Position numbers and translations under genes: made by a program. From the NCBI RefSeq assembly GCF_000210295.1, contig NC_026744.1, positions 310,001 to 374,000 of the forward strand: a stretch of DNA of 64,000 nucleotides, given 5' to 3'. The notes beneath the pieces were generated by a model. That model was not told where the DNA came from. It was given only the letters and a program-made list of their open reading frames with translations, and ran no database searches. Positions 19,529 through 29,509 of this stretch are shown here, in pieces (position 1 is the first letter of the stretch; every line of letters starts with the position of its first letter). This DNA is from Trypanosoma brucei gambiense DAL972. Its lineage: Eukaryota; Euglenozoa; Kinetoplastea; Trypanosomatida; Trypanosomatidae.

Positions 19529-20875
19529 ATGAGCACCTCAATTGAGGGAGACAATTGTGGTATATGCTTCACTTCGATTCATCCTCAGTGTAACCCACGT
19601 GGAAAACTGAATAGTTGTGGACACATATTTTGTGCATATTGTATTAAGAAGTGGGCGGAAAGCACAAATGTCTGCCCTCATTGCAAGGCAAGATTTACAA
19701 CCATTACGGTGTCAAATACCAAAGGTAAAAATGAAGTAAAGAAGGTTCGAAAGCGAAACTACAAACTATGGGAATTAAGTGATTCGGAAAGTGAGGGTGA
19801 GGGCGGTGAAGCCCTGGCACTGCCACGCGGTTCGGTGCGATGTGGCGTTTGCGGTGAAGGCGACAACGCCATTCGTATGATTTTTTGCGACCGCTCCCAA
19901 TGTGACTATACCGTTCATTTGGATTGTGTTGGGATGTCCGACAGGCCATCTGAGTTCTTTTGTTCCGAGTGTCGTGCGATGTTCGGGGAAGGGGAAACTT
20001 CAACATGTCCGCCACCCAACGCCGGAAGGGATCGCAGTTGTACCCCAACGGAAGATAACGGCAGTAGCTCCTCGCCCAGTTCTAATGTTTGTTCGCCTGC
20101 TCCTCCACCTTGCACAACTACAGCGAGGAAAATTAGTGTCCCACCGCCGGCATTTCTCCGAGAGGCAATGGAGCGATCCGCTGGGAAGAGGCTAAGAGAC
20201 GCTAATGTGGAGAACCGCGGTGAAACGCCGGTCATGCCGCGCCGAAACGCAAATGACTGGAGTCCTGAAGGCGGATATGTAAATGTCGACAACGGCACCA
20301 TCAACCACGCAGCACAAACCGCGATGCAGCAATATCTTCAACGTATGGAGCAACGCGCGCATAGGGAAAAACTTCAATGCGCACACCGCCCCGCGCAACG
20401 GCAACGAGGGGGAGACTGTTTGCGTCAAAATACCCAACTGCGTCTCGATAGAAGGTGCGCTCAGATCAGGTCTGCTGCAAATGCTGCTGAAATGGAAGCG
20501 CTTCTCAATCCGATAACACGGCAGCGTGAAGAGGAGAGACTTGCAAGGCAACTGGCTAAGGACCTGATGCCCGTGCTTCGCCGCAATCAGTACCTTAAAG
20601 ACAACCGATTAGTGTTGGACAGTGACGGGTGTGTGGTTATGAATCCGCCACCGTCGGAACTGGAGGCTTCTGGACGTGAAGCTGAATTGTACAGTCAAGC
20701 CATGGTGGAAGGGCGGCGCATGGCTCAACAACGCATTAGTGCAAAGGTGGCAAGTGCACGCCTTCGGAAGGAACAATTACTCATGATTCAGGCAGAAAGG
20801 GAGGCTCTTGCGCTTAACCAGCTGGCGATGATGATTGCCTCGCGTCGCACCGGGGGGGATCCGAAGGTTGACTGA
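19529..20875 (+). CDS. RING + PHD zinc-finger protein
   Basis: 448 aa from the ATG at 19529; an in-frame GTG at 19511 is rejected as a start. Residues ~8-55 form a C3HC4 RING: C-G-I-C, then C-G-H-I-F-C-A-Y-C and C-P-H-C. Residues ~110-155 form a PHD finger: C-G-V-C-G, F-C-D, H-L-D-C, F-F-C-S-E-C. The order RING then PHD with an acidic linker resembles PHRF1-like and related nuclear E3 or chromatin readers. The C-terminal ~200 residues are Arg/Gln/Glu-rich and helical with no named domain. The RING suggests ubiquitin ligase activity and the PHD a histone-tail or other peptide ligand; neither is shown by the sequence alone. Confidence 0.85.
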   Translation: MSTSIEGDNCGICFTSIHPQCNPRGKLNSCGHIFCAYCIKKWAESTNVCPHCKARFTTITVSNTKGKNEVKKVRKRNYKLWELSDSESEGEGGEALALPRGSVRCGVCGEGDNAIRMIFCDRSQCDYTVHLDCVGMSDRPSEFFCSECRAMFGEGETSTCPPPNAGRDRSCTPTEDNGSSSSPSSNVCSPAPPPCTTTARKISVPPPAFLREAMERSAGKRLRDANVENRGETPVMPRRNANDWSPEGGYVNVDNGTINHAAQTAMQQYLQRMEQRAHREKLQCAHRPAQRQRGGDCLRQNTQLRLDRRCAQIRSAANAAEMEALLNPITRQREEERLARQLAKDLMPVLRRNQYLKDNRLVLDSDGCVVMNPPPSELEASGREAELYSQAMVEGRRMAQQRISAKVASARLRKEQLLMIQAEREALALNQLAMMIASRRTGGDPKVD

Positions 20876-21408
20876 TTTTGTGATATCCTATCCGAAAATT
20901 TATTATTTTTGGTGAGTGTGTGGAGCTGGAGTAAGGACTCCATGATTTTTGTCTTTTTTTTTTTCTTGGTGAAGCTGCTGTTACTTCTCTATCGCAGTTG
21001 TTTCGGTTTTTTTTTGTTTTTTGAAAAGTCAGTTTGTTGATACGACAAATTACTTTGAGGTTTTTTTAAAAAGTGGAAGCAGACACAACAATTATTAAGC
21101 GAGGTTATTGCGAGAGAGCCTATACATTACATGTATACGTTTGTGCGTGCTTAATTGATTAAGTTGCAGTTGGTTGTGTTGCGTCACTTAGATTATTATG
21201 TTGTTTTGTTGATGTCTGAATAGTCATTACCATATTGCGTTCTACTCGTGCACTGCTGTCCGCTACTTTCACTCCGCTTCGTGATCCACTTTGCTATTTG
21301 CTCCATTTACAATATCAAATATGTACCAATATTGAAGAACTGCTAGGTTTGTATCACTAAAGAACAGATAGTGAGATCAAACAGAAGGGCAGTCATCCAT
21401 CACCCTTC
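20876..21408 (+). other. Intergenic spacer, RING-PHD gene to SMU1-like gene
   Basis: 533 bases with no gene seen. It includes T-runs near 20949 and 21008, a T7A5 tract at 21061-21072, and the probable acceptor for the next gene (C/T-rich 21257-21304, AG at 21336-21337). Confidence 0.7.
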
Positions 21409-23253
21409 ATGGGAGACAGTGTGATACCCCATCACACGGTGGTGCAGTGTATTTACTCATTTTTAAAGGCACATGGGTACAAAAACTCACTTCTCGCCCT
21501 GCAGAGCGAGTCCCGTGTGCCGTATAATACCATTGATGTTGTTGAGATTGATGAAGCAAGCAAAGACACACCGTGTGTGAACCCGAAGTCACTGGAGCGC
21601 GCAGTTCTAGGAGGCAAATGGGACGTTGTACTCCACAATTATGTGGATACTTTGTTACTCCCTGAGGAGATTGTTTTTGCTCTCTATGAGCTCATATTTG
21701 AGGAGCTGCTGGCGTTGGGAGGGTTTGTTCATGCGGCGCGTGCTTTGTTTACATCTTCGCCGGTGTTTGCCAACATGAAGCGCTCTTCCGGCGCCCGATA
21801 CGCTCGGTTGGAGCGAATGCTCGCTTCTTTCAAAAACGAAAACATTAACGACGTAGGAACTGGAGGAACTGAAGTGGTTCCTCGCCATCTTATGGAGAAG
21901 CGTGAGGCATTGTTGAAAACCTTACAGGAAGCTATCACTTGGAATGAAGAACCATACGATGGTGCTCTCCCCGCAGCGTTATGCCGGATGTTCAGTAATG
22001 ATGGACGTATTGGTGGGCCCCCTTCACAGCAATCGACCATGGCGAAAGGGAATGATGCTGTGAGCGTTGGTGATGCCTCAGCAGTTTGTGCTCCTACCAC
22101 CTTTTTGCGCTATCCGCTTTGCTGCCCAAAGAAGCTCAAAAGCCAAACGCTACCTGGGGACGGAAGACCCTCCGCTTGCATCGTCACACCTCTGTCCAGG
22201 AGTGGAGGGGAACAAAGGAAGTTTACTGCCCTCGTTGTTGGCACGACTGACGGTGTAGTTAATATTCTTGATGCTGAATCCGCGAGTCCTGTGGAAGGTT
22301 CTGTCAAACACACTGATGAGGTTTTGAGTGTAACCGTGGACGCAGGAGCGGACGGCGGCGTTGCATGGGTTGCGGTTGGGTATCGGGATGGTTGGGTGAA
22401 GATTTATAACACAGAGACTAGGAAGTTGGTGCGCCGTTTCACACAAGTCCATAGTGGGGGCGTAACGTCTGTTGTTTTTACTGGGTCAAGGGCGCCTGAG
22501 CTTTTTGGGCACCGGACGCACCTTGTTTCGGGATCATACGATGGCAGCGTGCAGCTCCTTAACATTCTTAGTGGGGTTTCGCTTCAGCGTATCGGTGATG
22601 CACATCATTCCAAGTATGTGTTGTCCTTGTGTGGGATTTGTTCGGAATCTAGCGAGGATTACCACGTCGTGTCGGCTGGGAATGACGGCGTTCTTTGCTT
22701 CTGGAGCTTCTCCGAAGAAAAAATCCAGCGAGTGGGACATCCGCGAGCGTTGACGACAATTCATGCCGCCTTGAGGGATGACATTCCAACCCGGTTGCTG
22801 CCTATAGATGACAGTGGGACAACGAAGGAAATCTTGGTTCTTACCCGCGGGCAGTGGGCGCTGGTGCTGAGTACCTGTTTTACAAATAACTCAGCGGAAC
22901 CGCTTGTACTAACACTCCACTGCACCATTTACACTCCTCGACCGATGTTTGGCGGTTGCTTGAGGGTTGTGAATACTCCGGCGCAACCGGAGCCTATGTT
23001 GACCGTCTTTCTAACTGATAGAAGTGGTACCATTATACTTTACAATATTGAAATGAGGTGGCGCGGGTCTACTACTGTTGGTACAACCAAGGAATTTCGT
23101 CCTGTCGATGAGAGCTCTATTGTGGTGATAGAACACGGAAAGACTGTAGAAACTCTTAACGTAGCATACGTTCCGGGGAAGCTCGACAATCTTTTGGCTT
23201 ATTCCCCTTCGATTCCTGCCATGTATCTTCTTTCGTGGGAAGCAGAGGCGTGA
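21409..23253 (+). CDS. LisH-CTLH-WD40 protein, SMU1-like
   Basis: 614 aa. Residues ~8-35 are a LisH motif (a V-V-Q-C-I-Y-S-F-L-K-A-H-G-Y core followed by L-L-A-L-Q-S-E-S). The next ~70 residues match a CTLH segment: W-D-V-V-L, then L-L-L-P-E-E-I-V-F-A-L-Y-E-L, then A-A-R-A-L-F. The C-terminal ~350 residues contain WD40-type repeats, such as V-S-G-S-Y-D-G-S-V and V-S-A-G-N-D-G-V-L-C-F-W. Order and spacing parallel human SMU1, a spliceosomal B-complex factor, although this protein is about 100 residues longer, mainly in the linker. If correct it would act in splicing, which in trypanosomes is almost all trans-splicing. Another LisH-WD40 family is possible. Confidence 0.7.
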   Translation: MGDSVIPHHTVVQCIYSFLKAHGYKNSLLALQSESRVPYNTIDVVEIDEASKDTPCVNPKSLERAVLGGKWDVVLHNYVDTLLLPEEIVFALYELIFEELLALGGFVHAARALFTSSPVFANMKRSSGARYARLERMLASFKNENINDVGTGGTEVVPRHLMEKREALLKTLQEAITWNEEPYDGALPAALCRMFSNDGRIGGPPSQQSTMAKGNDAVSVGDASAVCAPTTFLRYPLCCPKKLKSQTLPGDGRPSACIVTPLSRSGGEQRKFTALVVGTTDGVVNILDAESASPVEGSVKHTDEVLSVTVDAGADGGVAWVAVGYRDGWVKIYNTETRKLVRRFTQVHSGGVTSVVFTGSRAPELFGHRTHLVSGSYDGSVQLLNILSGVSLQRIGDAHHSKYVLSLCGICSESSEDYHVVSAGNDGVLCFWSFSEEKIQRVGHPRALTTIHAALRDDIPTRLLPIDDSGTTKEILVLTRGQWALVLSTCFTNNSAEPLVLTLHCTIYTPRPMFGGCLRVVNTPAQPEPMLTVFLTDRSGTIILYNIEMRWRGSTTVGTTKEFRPVDESSIVVIEHGKTVETLNVAYVPGKLDNLLAYSPSIPAMYLLSWEAEA

Positions 23254-23706
23254 AGTTGACTTGAAATGCTCGCACTGATGGGTTTGCGCAGTGATTTTAC
23301 AAACTTTTGTGCATTTCTGGAATAGCTGCCAACTATCTGAATGCGGCATCGGTGTCTTCTCTCTCTCTATATATATTTCCGTTTTTTTAAAAAGTCATGA
23401 ATGTCCTTACCCATGAAATTCCCTTGACGTTACGTGGTCATCTGGGTTTGGCTTATTGGGGGAGTTGGGTGTGATCAAAAGTCCCCTTAATAGTTTTCAC
23501 GCGAATTCATTGCATCGGTTTAAAATATTATTATTATTATTACCGTTATATATGTTCCTTTTTCTTTTGTCGTCAGCAAGTGCGTAAGTTGAGCACTTCC
23601 CCTTCCCCTTCCCCTCATCTTTTCTTCTTTTGACCACCGTAGCTCTTCTCTGGTTTTTCTTCTATAATGATAAGTTTTAGTACAGTAAGTGGAAATAACT
23701 GACTCC
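23254..23706 (+). other. Intergenic spacer, SMU1-like gene to DNAAF3
   Basis: 453 bases. It has a T7A5 tract at 23382-23393 and an ATT run near 23526-23540. The acceptor region for DNAAF3 holds a C/T run at 23643-23663 and AG at 23679-23680. A further C/T run at 23597-23639 is followed by AG at 23641-23642; use of that site would leave an upstream ATG (23667) in the leader. Confidence 0.65.
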
Positions 23707-25398
23707 ATGAGCAACAAATACCTTTTGGATGAGAAGCAACAGTTTATTAATGGGATTGGCACCGAGTTGGCATGGGGATGGTCTCCAGCGATAGATTTTA
23801 CCGAATTTTTGAATACAAGGAAGAGAGAACAAACTCTTGGAAAGGGGCCTGAGGGCATCTCAGAAGTGGTGAATCCAACTGTATCCAATGACAAAAAGTC
23901 CAGCCAAGAATCAAGTTGCCTTACCAAAGAAGAAAAGGATATTGAGTCGATGATTGCGACTATCAAACAGCGCTCAGTGGAAGATAAGGAAAGAAATGGA
24001 TCTGATGAACCCGGTGACGTGCGTGTGCTTCTTTGCGGAGCATGTGATATACGCCATGTTTTCCGCACCCTTTCCAGTTTACGGGTGAAGGGATCACTCA
24101 CATCATCGGGGGAGTCAGTTGATCCTACGTGGCACTTCTATTTTTATGAGCCCAATCTGCGCGTGCATGCTCGTCACCTATTTTTCCTCAAGTGGCTGTT
24201 AGACAGTACTTTTTCTCTCGATGAGCTTGAAGAGAGGGTGCTAATGTTCCTTGATGTTTTTGGTAATGCCATGACACGTGACACAACGGCTGCGCAGGTG
24301 CGAAATGTCGCCCAACAGCTACTCAATGCGTTGCGCTCTGAGGGTGGAGGAGATCTCGCTGAGTTGGTGTCCTTTGCAGAAATGAAGGAAAAGGAACGTG
24401 ACTTTGTGGAGCAGCAGATTGTGCACTGGACGCGTGATCGCTCGGTAGCTCACGTGGAAGAGACCCGCTCCAAACGCCTGAGGCAAGAGATGGCGGAGCG
24501 TTTCGATAACCGGGACAATATCATTGACTGGGACTTCCACTTTCATCTGAATGACTACACAAACCTAATCAAATTTACAGAATATCGCACATGGCGCAAC
24601 AATGGTGTTGCTTTCGATGCGACACACATCAACCCACGCCGTGAGTTCACGTATACTTACTCGGTTCCTAACAAAACGCTCTGCCACTTTAACAATAAAG
24701 GGGATGGTGTTTTCTTGGGTGATGTGAAGAATGGGCCGTTCTTTGCCTTGGGGGCACAAACTGCGAATACACACATTCGTTCCAGAACTTTCGATGGCAC
24801 GTGTAAATATGGCAATGGTGTTGTCTCGATGCATAATATTCGTGCGTGGTTATATGGTCTTATGACAGGGTTGCGGTGGCCGTGGAGTGACCACTTATTT
24901 GCGTGGGATGATGCCTCTAACTACAATTGGCTTCCAGAAGGTACCCCCAAAGACGTTACGCACCAAACCACATTACCTAAGGTGAAGTTTCATTTCATTG
25001 GTTTGGACTTGGACCGCTTCCTAAAGCGGATGCGGGATAAGGGAAGACAGAAGTTTGATACAGCCTTTGTGGGGACAGGATGCACGCAGTTTATGACTCC
25101 CTCCTTTTTTGAGATTGCAATGATGGAGGACGCTGTCGTGGTTGCGGAAACTGCAAAGTTTGTTATAGATATGAGAGATGAGGGCAAAAAAGCTTTTGTT
25201 AACAAAATATGCGAACTGGCTCGTGCGGCTAACTGGAACCGAAACGAAGACATAACCAAATCTCTTCACAAGGACCAGCCAGATCCTCAGAAAGTTGACG
25301 AGAACTCATCAAATAACAAGGCAGCGCTAATGGCGAAGGAGCGGTACGAAATGCCCTACCAAATAGCCCTTACGCGTTGCTGCTCTGTGGTGGCGTGA
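23707..25398 (+). CDS. DNAAF3: Dynein axonemal assembly factor 3 (DNAAF3/PF22) homologue
   Basis: 563 aa from the ATG at 23707; the in-frame GTG at 23689 is not used. DNAAF3 is a cytoplasmic factor needed to preassemble axonemal dynein arms. Residues ~10-40 carry the family's W-G-W-S-P-A-I-D-F start. Residues ~103-230 match its first domain (V-R-V-L-L-C-G-A-C-D-I-R-H-V-F, then H-F-Y-F-Y-E-P-N-L and A-R-H-L-F-F-L). The rest matches the second, with D-F-H-F-H-L-N-D and F-I-G-L-D-L-D-R-F. Length and domain order fit the family. Together with RSP3 it shows the organism builds a motile axoneme. The family call rests on remembered motifs. Confidence 0.85.
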   Translation: MSNKYLLDEKQQFINGIGTELAWGWSPAIDFTEFLNTRKREQTLGKGPEGISEVVNPTVSNDKKSSQESSCLTKEEKDIESMIATIKQRSVEDKERNGSDEPGDVRVLLCGACDIRHVFRTLSSLRVKGSLTSSGESVDPTWHFYFYEPNLRVHARHLFFLKWLLDSTFSLDELEERVLMFLDVFGNAMTRDTTAAQVRNVAQQLLNALRSEGGGDLAELVSFAEMKEKERDFVEQQIVHWTRDRSVAHVEETRSKRLRQEMAERFDNRDNIIDWDFHFHLNDYTNLIKFTEYRTWRNNGVAFDATHINPRREFTYTYSVPNKTLCHFNNKGDGVFLGDVKNGPFFALGAQTANTHIRSRTFDGTCKYGNGVVSMHNIRAWLYGLMTGLRWPWSDHLFAWDDASNYNWLPEGTPKDVTHQTTLPKVKFHFIGLDLDRFLKRMRDKGRQKFDTAFVGTGCTQFMTPSFFEIAMMEDAVVVAETAKFVIDMRDEGKKAFVNKICELARAANWNRNEDITKSLHKDQPDPQKVDENSSNNKAALMAKERYEMPYQIALTRCCSVVA

Positions 25399-25788
25399 TG
25401 TGCTTTATTTTAACATGGCCGTTACTTTTCTAAATACCTTCCCGTGTCACTTTCCATGTGCTATTCTCATTACTTCGCGTAACTCACGTTTCTTACGTTA
25501 CCGCTAGCTTTTCATGGATGAATGTGACGGAAACTGAAATCTTACGTGACTTATCTTCTGCTGTGTCTTCGTTGAACTACCGTTGTCGCTATCATACATT
25601 GTGCCTTTACCCTCACTTTATGTGTTTTGTTACGTTTCGGCTTCTTATGCGCCCCTATTAAACCTTTACCCTCCGCTTTCTGTCTTCTTGTTACGCACTG
25701 TTTTTTCCCCCTCTCGTTTTTTTCTTTGCTTTCTCATCGTTGTTATATTGCCTTTGCAATTTTTTTTTAAAAAAGAAGGTACCTCATT
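25399..25788 (+). other. Intergenic spacer, DNAAF3 to CTFxP gene
   Basis: 390 bases, pyrimidine-rich throughout, with no gene seen. It ends in the acceptor for the next gene. Confidence 0.75.
25749..25775 (+). promoter_or_regulatory. Probable trans-splice acceptor (T9A6-AG) for the CTFxP gene
   Basis: A run of nine T (25760-25768), six A, then G at 25775. The AG lies 13 bases before the ATG at 25789. This is one of the clearest T-tract/A-tract/AG acceptors in the window. Confidence 0.55.
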
Positions 25789-28131
25789 ATGTCGGATTTC
25801 GTCGATATTAATGTGAATACGCAGCCGGCCAGGGCGAATACCATCAGTTGGTTTGACGCAATTAGCCCTGGACGTGCCTCCCGGGTTGTAACACCTGCCA
25901 CTTGTCCTCCACCCAGCAGCACAAACATGTCCACAAAGGAAATACGCCAGAGTGACCTTGCGGTTAAACAACGTCATCAGGAAAATGACCTCACCGTTTC
26001 GACAATATGTTACGACGACGAAAGTAACAGCTCACTGTTAAGGCGCTTAAACTCCACAGTAACGCCACCTCGTCCGCATACTAATTTAACCGATGGCGAA
26101 ATGGGCACTTCTGTGGTCCTGGGTGAATATTCTACCGCTGCTGCCGCATCGCCGCAACGACGGATGGCGAGTTCAGGAGCAGTTCCTCGTTCGCGTAGGC
26201 GGTGTGATGACATGTATGAGGAAGCTGTTCGAGGGAAATTGGCTAAAAGGCAGTGGGCTGCCGCCGAGCAAATTCGGCAATCGATTCTCGAGAGAGCGCG
26301 TATTGAGCGGGATTGCACGTTCCAACCTCAACTCTCCCCATATGCAAAAAAATTACACCGCCCTTCTCACCTTGCACCGGAAAACCGCATTTATGAAGAG
26401 CTTATGCGAAAGAGTGAATGGCGTGCACAGAAGCAAAAGGAGCACATTGAGGATGAGTTGAAGGGTTGCACTTTTCGACCGCTGACTGTGCAAGCAGCTA
26501 AGCTGAAATCATCGGCTCATGTACATGACTCTCATATCTTTAGCGAGCTCTATAATCACCATGAAGAGCAGCAATACTTTCGCGACGAACTTCGCCCGCG
26601 CGTGGTACAGCATTTGGAACAGCAAATACTGTACAAAAACCCATCCAATAAAATAGTCTCGGAGAACAAGATGAGTGAGGTTGTGGAGCGACTTATTTCC
26701 CGGGGCGCCATTGTACAGGCCGATCGGCAAAGGGCGAAAAGCGCTGCTATTAGTTCCGAGACATTCAAACCAGCTATCAGCACCAAGTCGGAGCGTATTG
26801 TCTCACGACAACAGGATGCCGGTTTACTGTCGGAGGATGTGTTGGAACGGTTAATGAATCCGCCAAAGACGATGTCGCAGGATCGGTGTCAGCGCCGTGA
26901 ACGTGAAGAAAAGTTATTTGATGAGGATTTCAAGGAGATATGCTCCGAGTATTTGAAAGGTGTTCGCGTTTCGTTGCGGAAGGAATTAGAAAAGAACTTT
27001 ATCTCTGCCAAATTCGATGCATTGGCAGATTACATTCATAGAGAAGAACCCGATTACAAGGGATGTGACAGTCGTGTTGACAAATACCCCATCAAACAAC
27101 TGTTGAAGGCTGCTGTTTCTATTCTCTCAGCAGAAGAGGGAGATGAGTTGGTGCACATACTAACACACAGTAGGTCTCCCGCTCTCAACCGAAAGGGATT
27201 TGTTACTCTGTGTCTGAAGGCTTTAGCAGTGGTTGAAGACCCGCGCAGTAGTGCTCTGGCATCACTACCACCACCTCCTTCTAATTCAGGAAATGGAAAC
27301 CGCACCGGATCTGTCGATAACACCGACAAGAATCGTAGGGATCATTTGAACCGCTTGCGCCACAACCTGTCACCCGAGGAAGTTGCGGCCATAAAGGCAA
27401 GCGCATTGGAGCGGCAGCAACGGCGCACTGAGGAGGAACTGCAACGGCAACGTGCAAAAGAAGAGGAAGAGATGAGGGAATGTACCTTCCGACCTCAGAC
27501 AACCAGAAAAATACCACGTGAATGTCGTTCTGGTCGGTACACAAACGTGAGGATCACCAAGGGGGAGATGCTCCGCCGAGCGCATATTCGAAAATCAAGG
27601 ACTGAAAGCGTGGAAACCCCTAGTTTAGACCTACCAATTCCTCTGGTGAGGGATATATTTAAAAAACTAAAGATTCCAACAGCGTTTCCTTCACCTCAAC
27701 GCAGAGCGCATAGCGCCGGTGCACACCCTGGCGTTTGTGGGAAGCACCGCCAGATACGTACAACGGCCGTGTTGAAGTCACCCAAACAGCGGGTGAAATC
27801 CACGAGCAGACGAAGCAGAGCAGAGGGGGACCAGCAGGGCGTTGCTACGCGTGCCGCTTCTGCCGTGGATAAAAAGAGTCATTTCCCAGCAAAGTCAAAG
27901 GGTAAAGAAGAGGCCGCATGTGCAGCAGTTCCGTCTGAACAAAGTTCGGAGGATGCTGCTGGAACTTATACTGGCCGCTCGTTTGATGGCAGCCCTTGGC
28001 CAAATGCAGGAGCCCTGTTTCGTGGTGCGGCTTCTGAGCATGGCGTTTTTGGTGGTGAGGGAGCGCTCACTGATCTTGGAAGGCAGCTGATTTTACAGCA
28101 ACTGCGCGAATACAGAAGTAGGCAACGGTAA
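25789..28131 (+). CDS. CTFxP-motif protein of unknown function (flagellar candidate)
   Basis: 780 aa, no enzyme domain recognised. The notable feature is a repeated motif: C-T-F-Q-P at residue 176, C-T-F-R-P at 227, a weaker T-F-K-P near 324, and C-T-F-R-P at 565. The first, second and last are each preceded by an Arg/Glu/Gln-rich helix. Many kinetoplastid flagellar or cytoskeletal proteins carry C-T-F-x-P repeats; this is recollection, not a search result. A middle segment (~380-490) is helical and more complex. The last ~150 residues are Ser/Arg/Ala-rich and probably disordered. A cytoskeletal or flagellar role is my inference from motif and composition. Confidence 0.75.
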   Translation: MSDFVDINVNTQPARANTISWFDAISPGRASRVVTPATCPPPSSTNMSTKEIRQSDLAVKQRHQENDLTVSTICYDDESNSSLLRRLNSTVTPPRPHTNLTDGEMGTSVVLGEYSTAAAASPQRRMASSGAVPRSRRRCDDMYEEAVRGKLAKRQWAAAEQIRQSILERARIERDCTFQPQLSPYAKKLHRPSHLAPENRIYEELMRKSEWRAQKQKEHIEDELKGCTFRPLTVQAAKLKSSAHVHDSHIFSELYNHHEEQQYFRDELRPRVVQHLEQQILYKNPSNKIVSENKMSEVVERLISRGAIVQADRQRAKSAAISSETFKPAISTKSERIVSRQQDAGLLSEDVLERLMNPPKTMSQDRCQRREREEKLFDEDFKEICSEYLKGVRVSLRKELEKNFISAKFDALADYIHREEPDYKGCDSRVDKYPIKQLLKAAVSILSAEEGDELVHILTHSRSPALNRKGFVTLCLKALAVVEDPRSSALASLPPPPSNSGNGNRTGSVDNTDKNRRDHLNRLRHNLSPEEVAAIKASALERQQRRTEEELQRQRAKEEEEMRECTFRPQTTRKIPRECRSGRYTNVRITKGEMLRRAHIRKSRTESVETPSLDLPIPLVRDIFKKLKIPTAFPSPQRRAHSAGAHPGVCGKHRQIRTTAVLKSPKQRVKSTSRRSRAEGDQQGVATRAASAVDKKSHFPAKSKGKEEAACAAVPSEQSSEDAAGTYTGRSFDGSPWPNAGALFRGAASEHGVFGGEGALTDLGRQLILQQLREYRSRQR

Positions 28132-29509
28132 GCCGTGTGGTACTCTCAACCACTGACGAGGGATGCGATGAGTTGAAAAGGTGGGGAGTTTATTGCCCAT
28201 AAGGGAGAATACATATGTTTGCCAATTCATTTCTCATCTTAGATGGGCTTACCCATAGATGCACCCTGATGTGTGCGTACGGACTTGTATTTGTGTGTCT
28301 GTATTGATGAGTACAACTGTAGCGTGTTTTGCAGCATCACGGGTGAAGCGCAGGCCGATGGGGGGAAAAAATCTATCTTTATTTTTTGCCATTCGTTTAA
28401 TTTTTTTTTCGGATCCCCAATCTACCTTCTCTCTTTTTTTTTGCTTTGTATGCATTTTCTTGTACGATTTTTACTAGTATTATTACTACCATAGAGATTT
28501 CGGTATTTTCCACGGGTTTAATTTACACTGTATTCGCACACTGTATACGAATTCGGAGGAGGGGATGCCATAGTAACCATAAAGATATCCATACATGAAT
28601 GTATAAAAATATATACACTTACGTATTTTATTTGTTTCCACCTTCGTTCCTCGAATTTCTTTTGTTATCATTTTTTGTGCAGAAGTGTCCTTCGGCATCT
28701 ACATGAGCGAATGCAACATTGCATGTATTGTCGCTTGTCTCCCATCAGTTCCTCCTTCGTTTTTTTTTTACCTGCGACCATTGAATGTAACGGGCATTGA
28801 TAGCAGGTGCCGCATAAAGCGAATAATGTGGCAAAAAAAAAAGAAAGAAAAGGAGGTTAATGAGTGGATACGGGAAAATAAATGAGGGAATAGAGGGTTC
28901 ATACTGCGATTGTAAACTGATGGGAAAGTTCGAAAGTAGTTTCGGTGACACAACATATCGGGATTGGGAGGTAAAGTACTGCAGTGGACCATTTTGTTAG
29001 TTATAAGTGTGAATATGGAGGCTTTTGAAGCGTTTCACGATATTAAAAGTGTGTGAGGATTTCACGCACTCGGACATTATGATTTTTTCAAAATGGCCCA
29101 TATAATTCTTTCTTGATCTTAAATAGAATAGGAGAGGGGAAGATGAGAGTGCGTTGAAACCGCTGAGTCTCCTGCTTCCTGTGTGGCGGTTTCTCTCCTT
29201 TTTTTTCCTTTTTTCTTTTTTCTTTGTGAGGAATGATCAAATACATTAATAATTAATTTATTTTTGCATGTTCGCCTGAGAAGGTCTGCTTCTGTCTTCG
29301 ATCGTTGGATATCAACATAAACCCCCTCCACACTCATACACGCATCATAGCAGCTCTCTTCTACATTTCTGTTAAATTCGTCGATCACCTTCCTTTAATA
29401 TTAAGCATTAGGCAGGTCAGATTGATTTTGCTTTTTGCTGTTCGGTTGCCGTATTGCGGTGTAGCTTGCGGTACTTGAGTAGGCCGGATTCTTTAGGTTT
29501 ACTGACACA
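28132..29509 (+). other. Intergenic spacer, CTFxP gene to coiled-coil gene
   Basis: 1.4 kb. Short open frames on both strands are T-rich or A-rich and overlap each other; none has coding character. No RNA gene or repeat family was recognised. Confidence 0.7.

Noticed and set aside
23520..24101. 193-codon minus-strand frame at the start of DNAAF3
   Set aside because: Opposite to a strongly supported gene; its end is only simple-sequence Ile codons from an ATT repeat.
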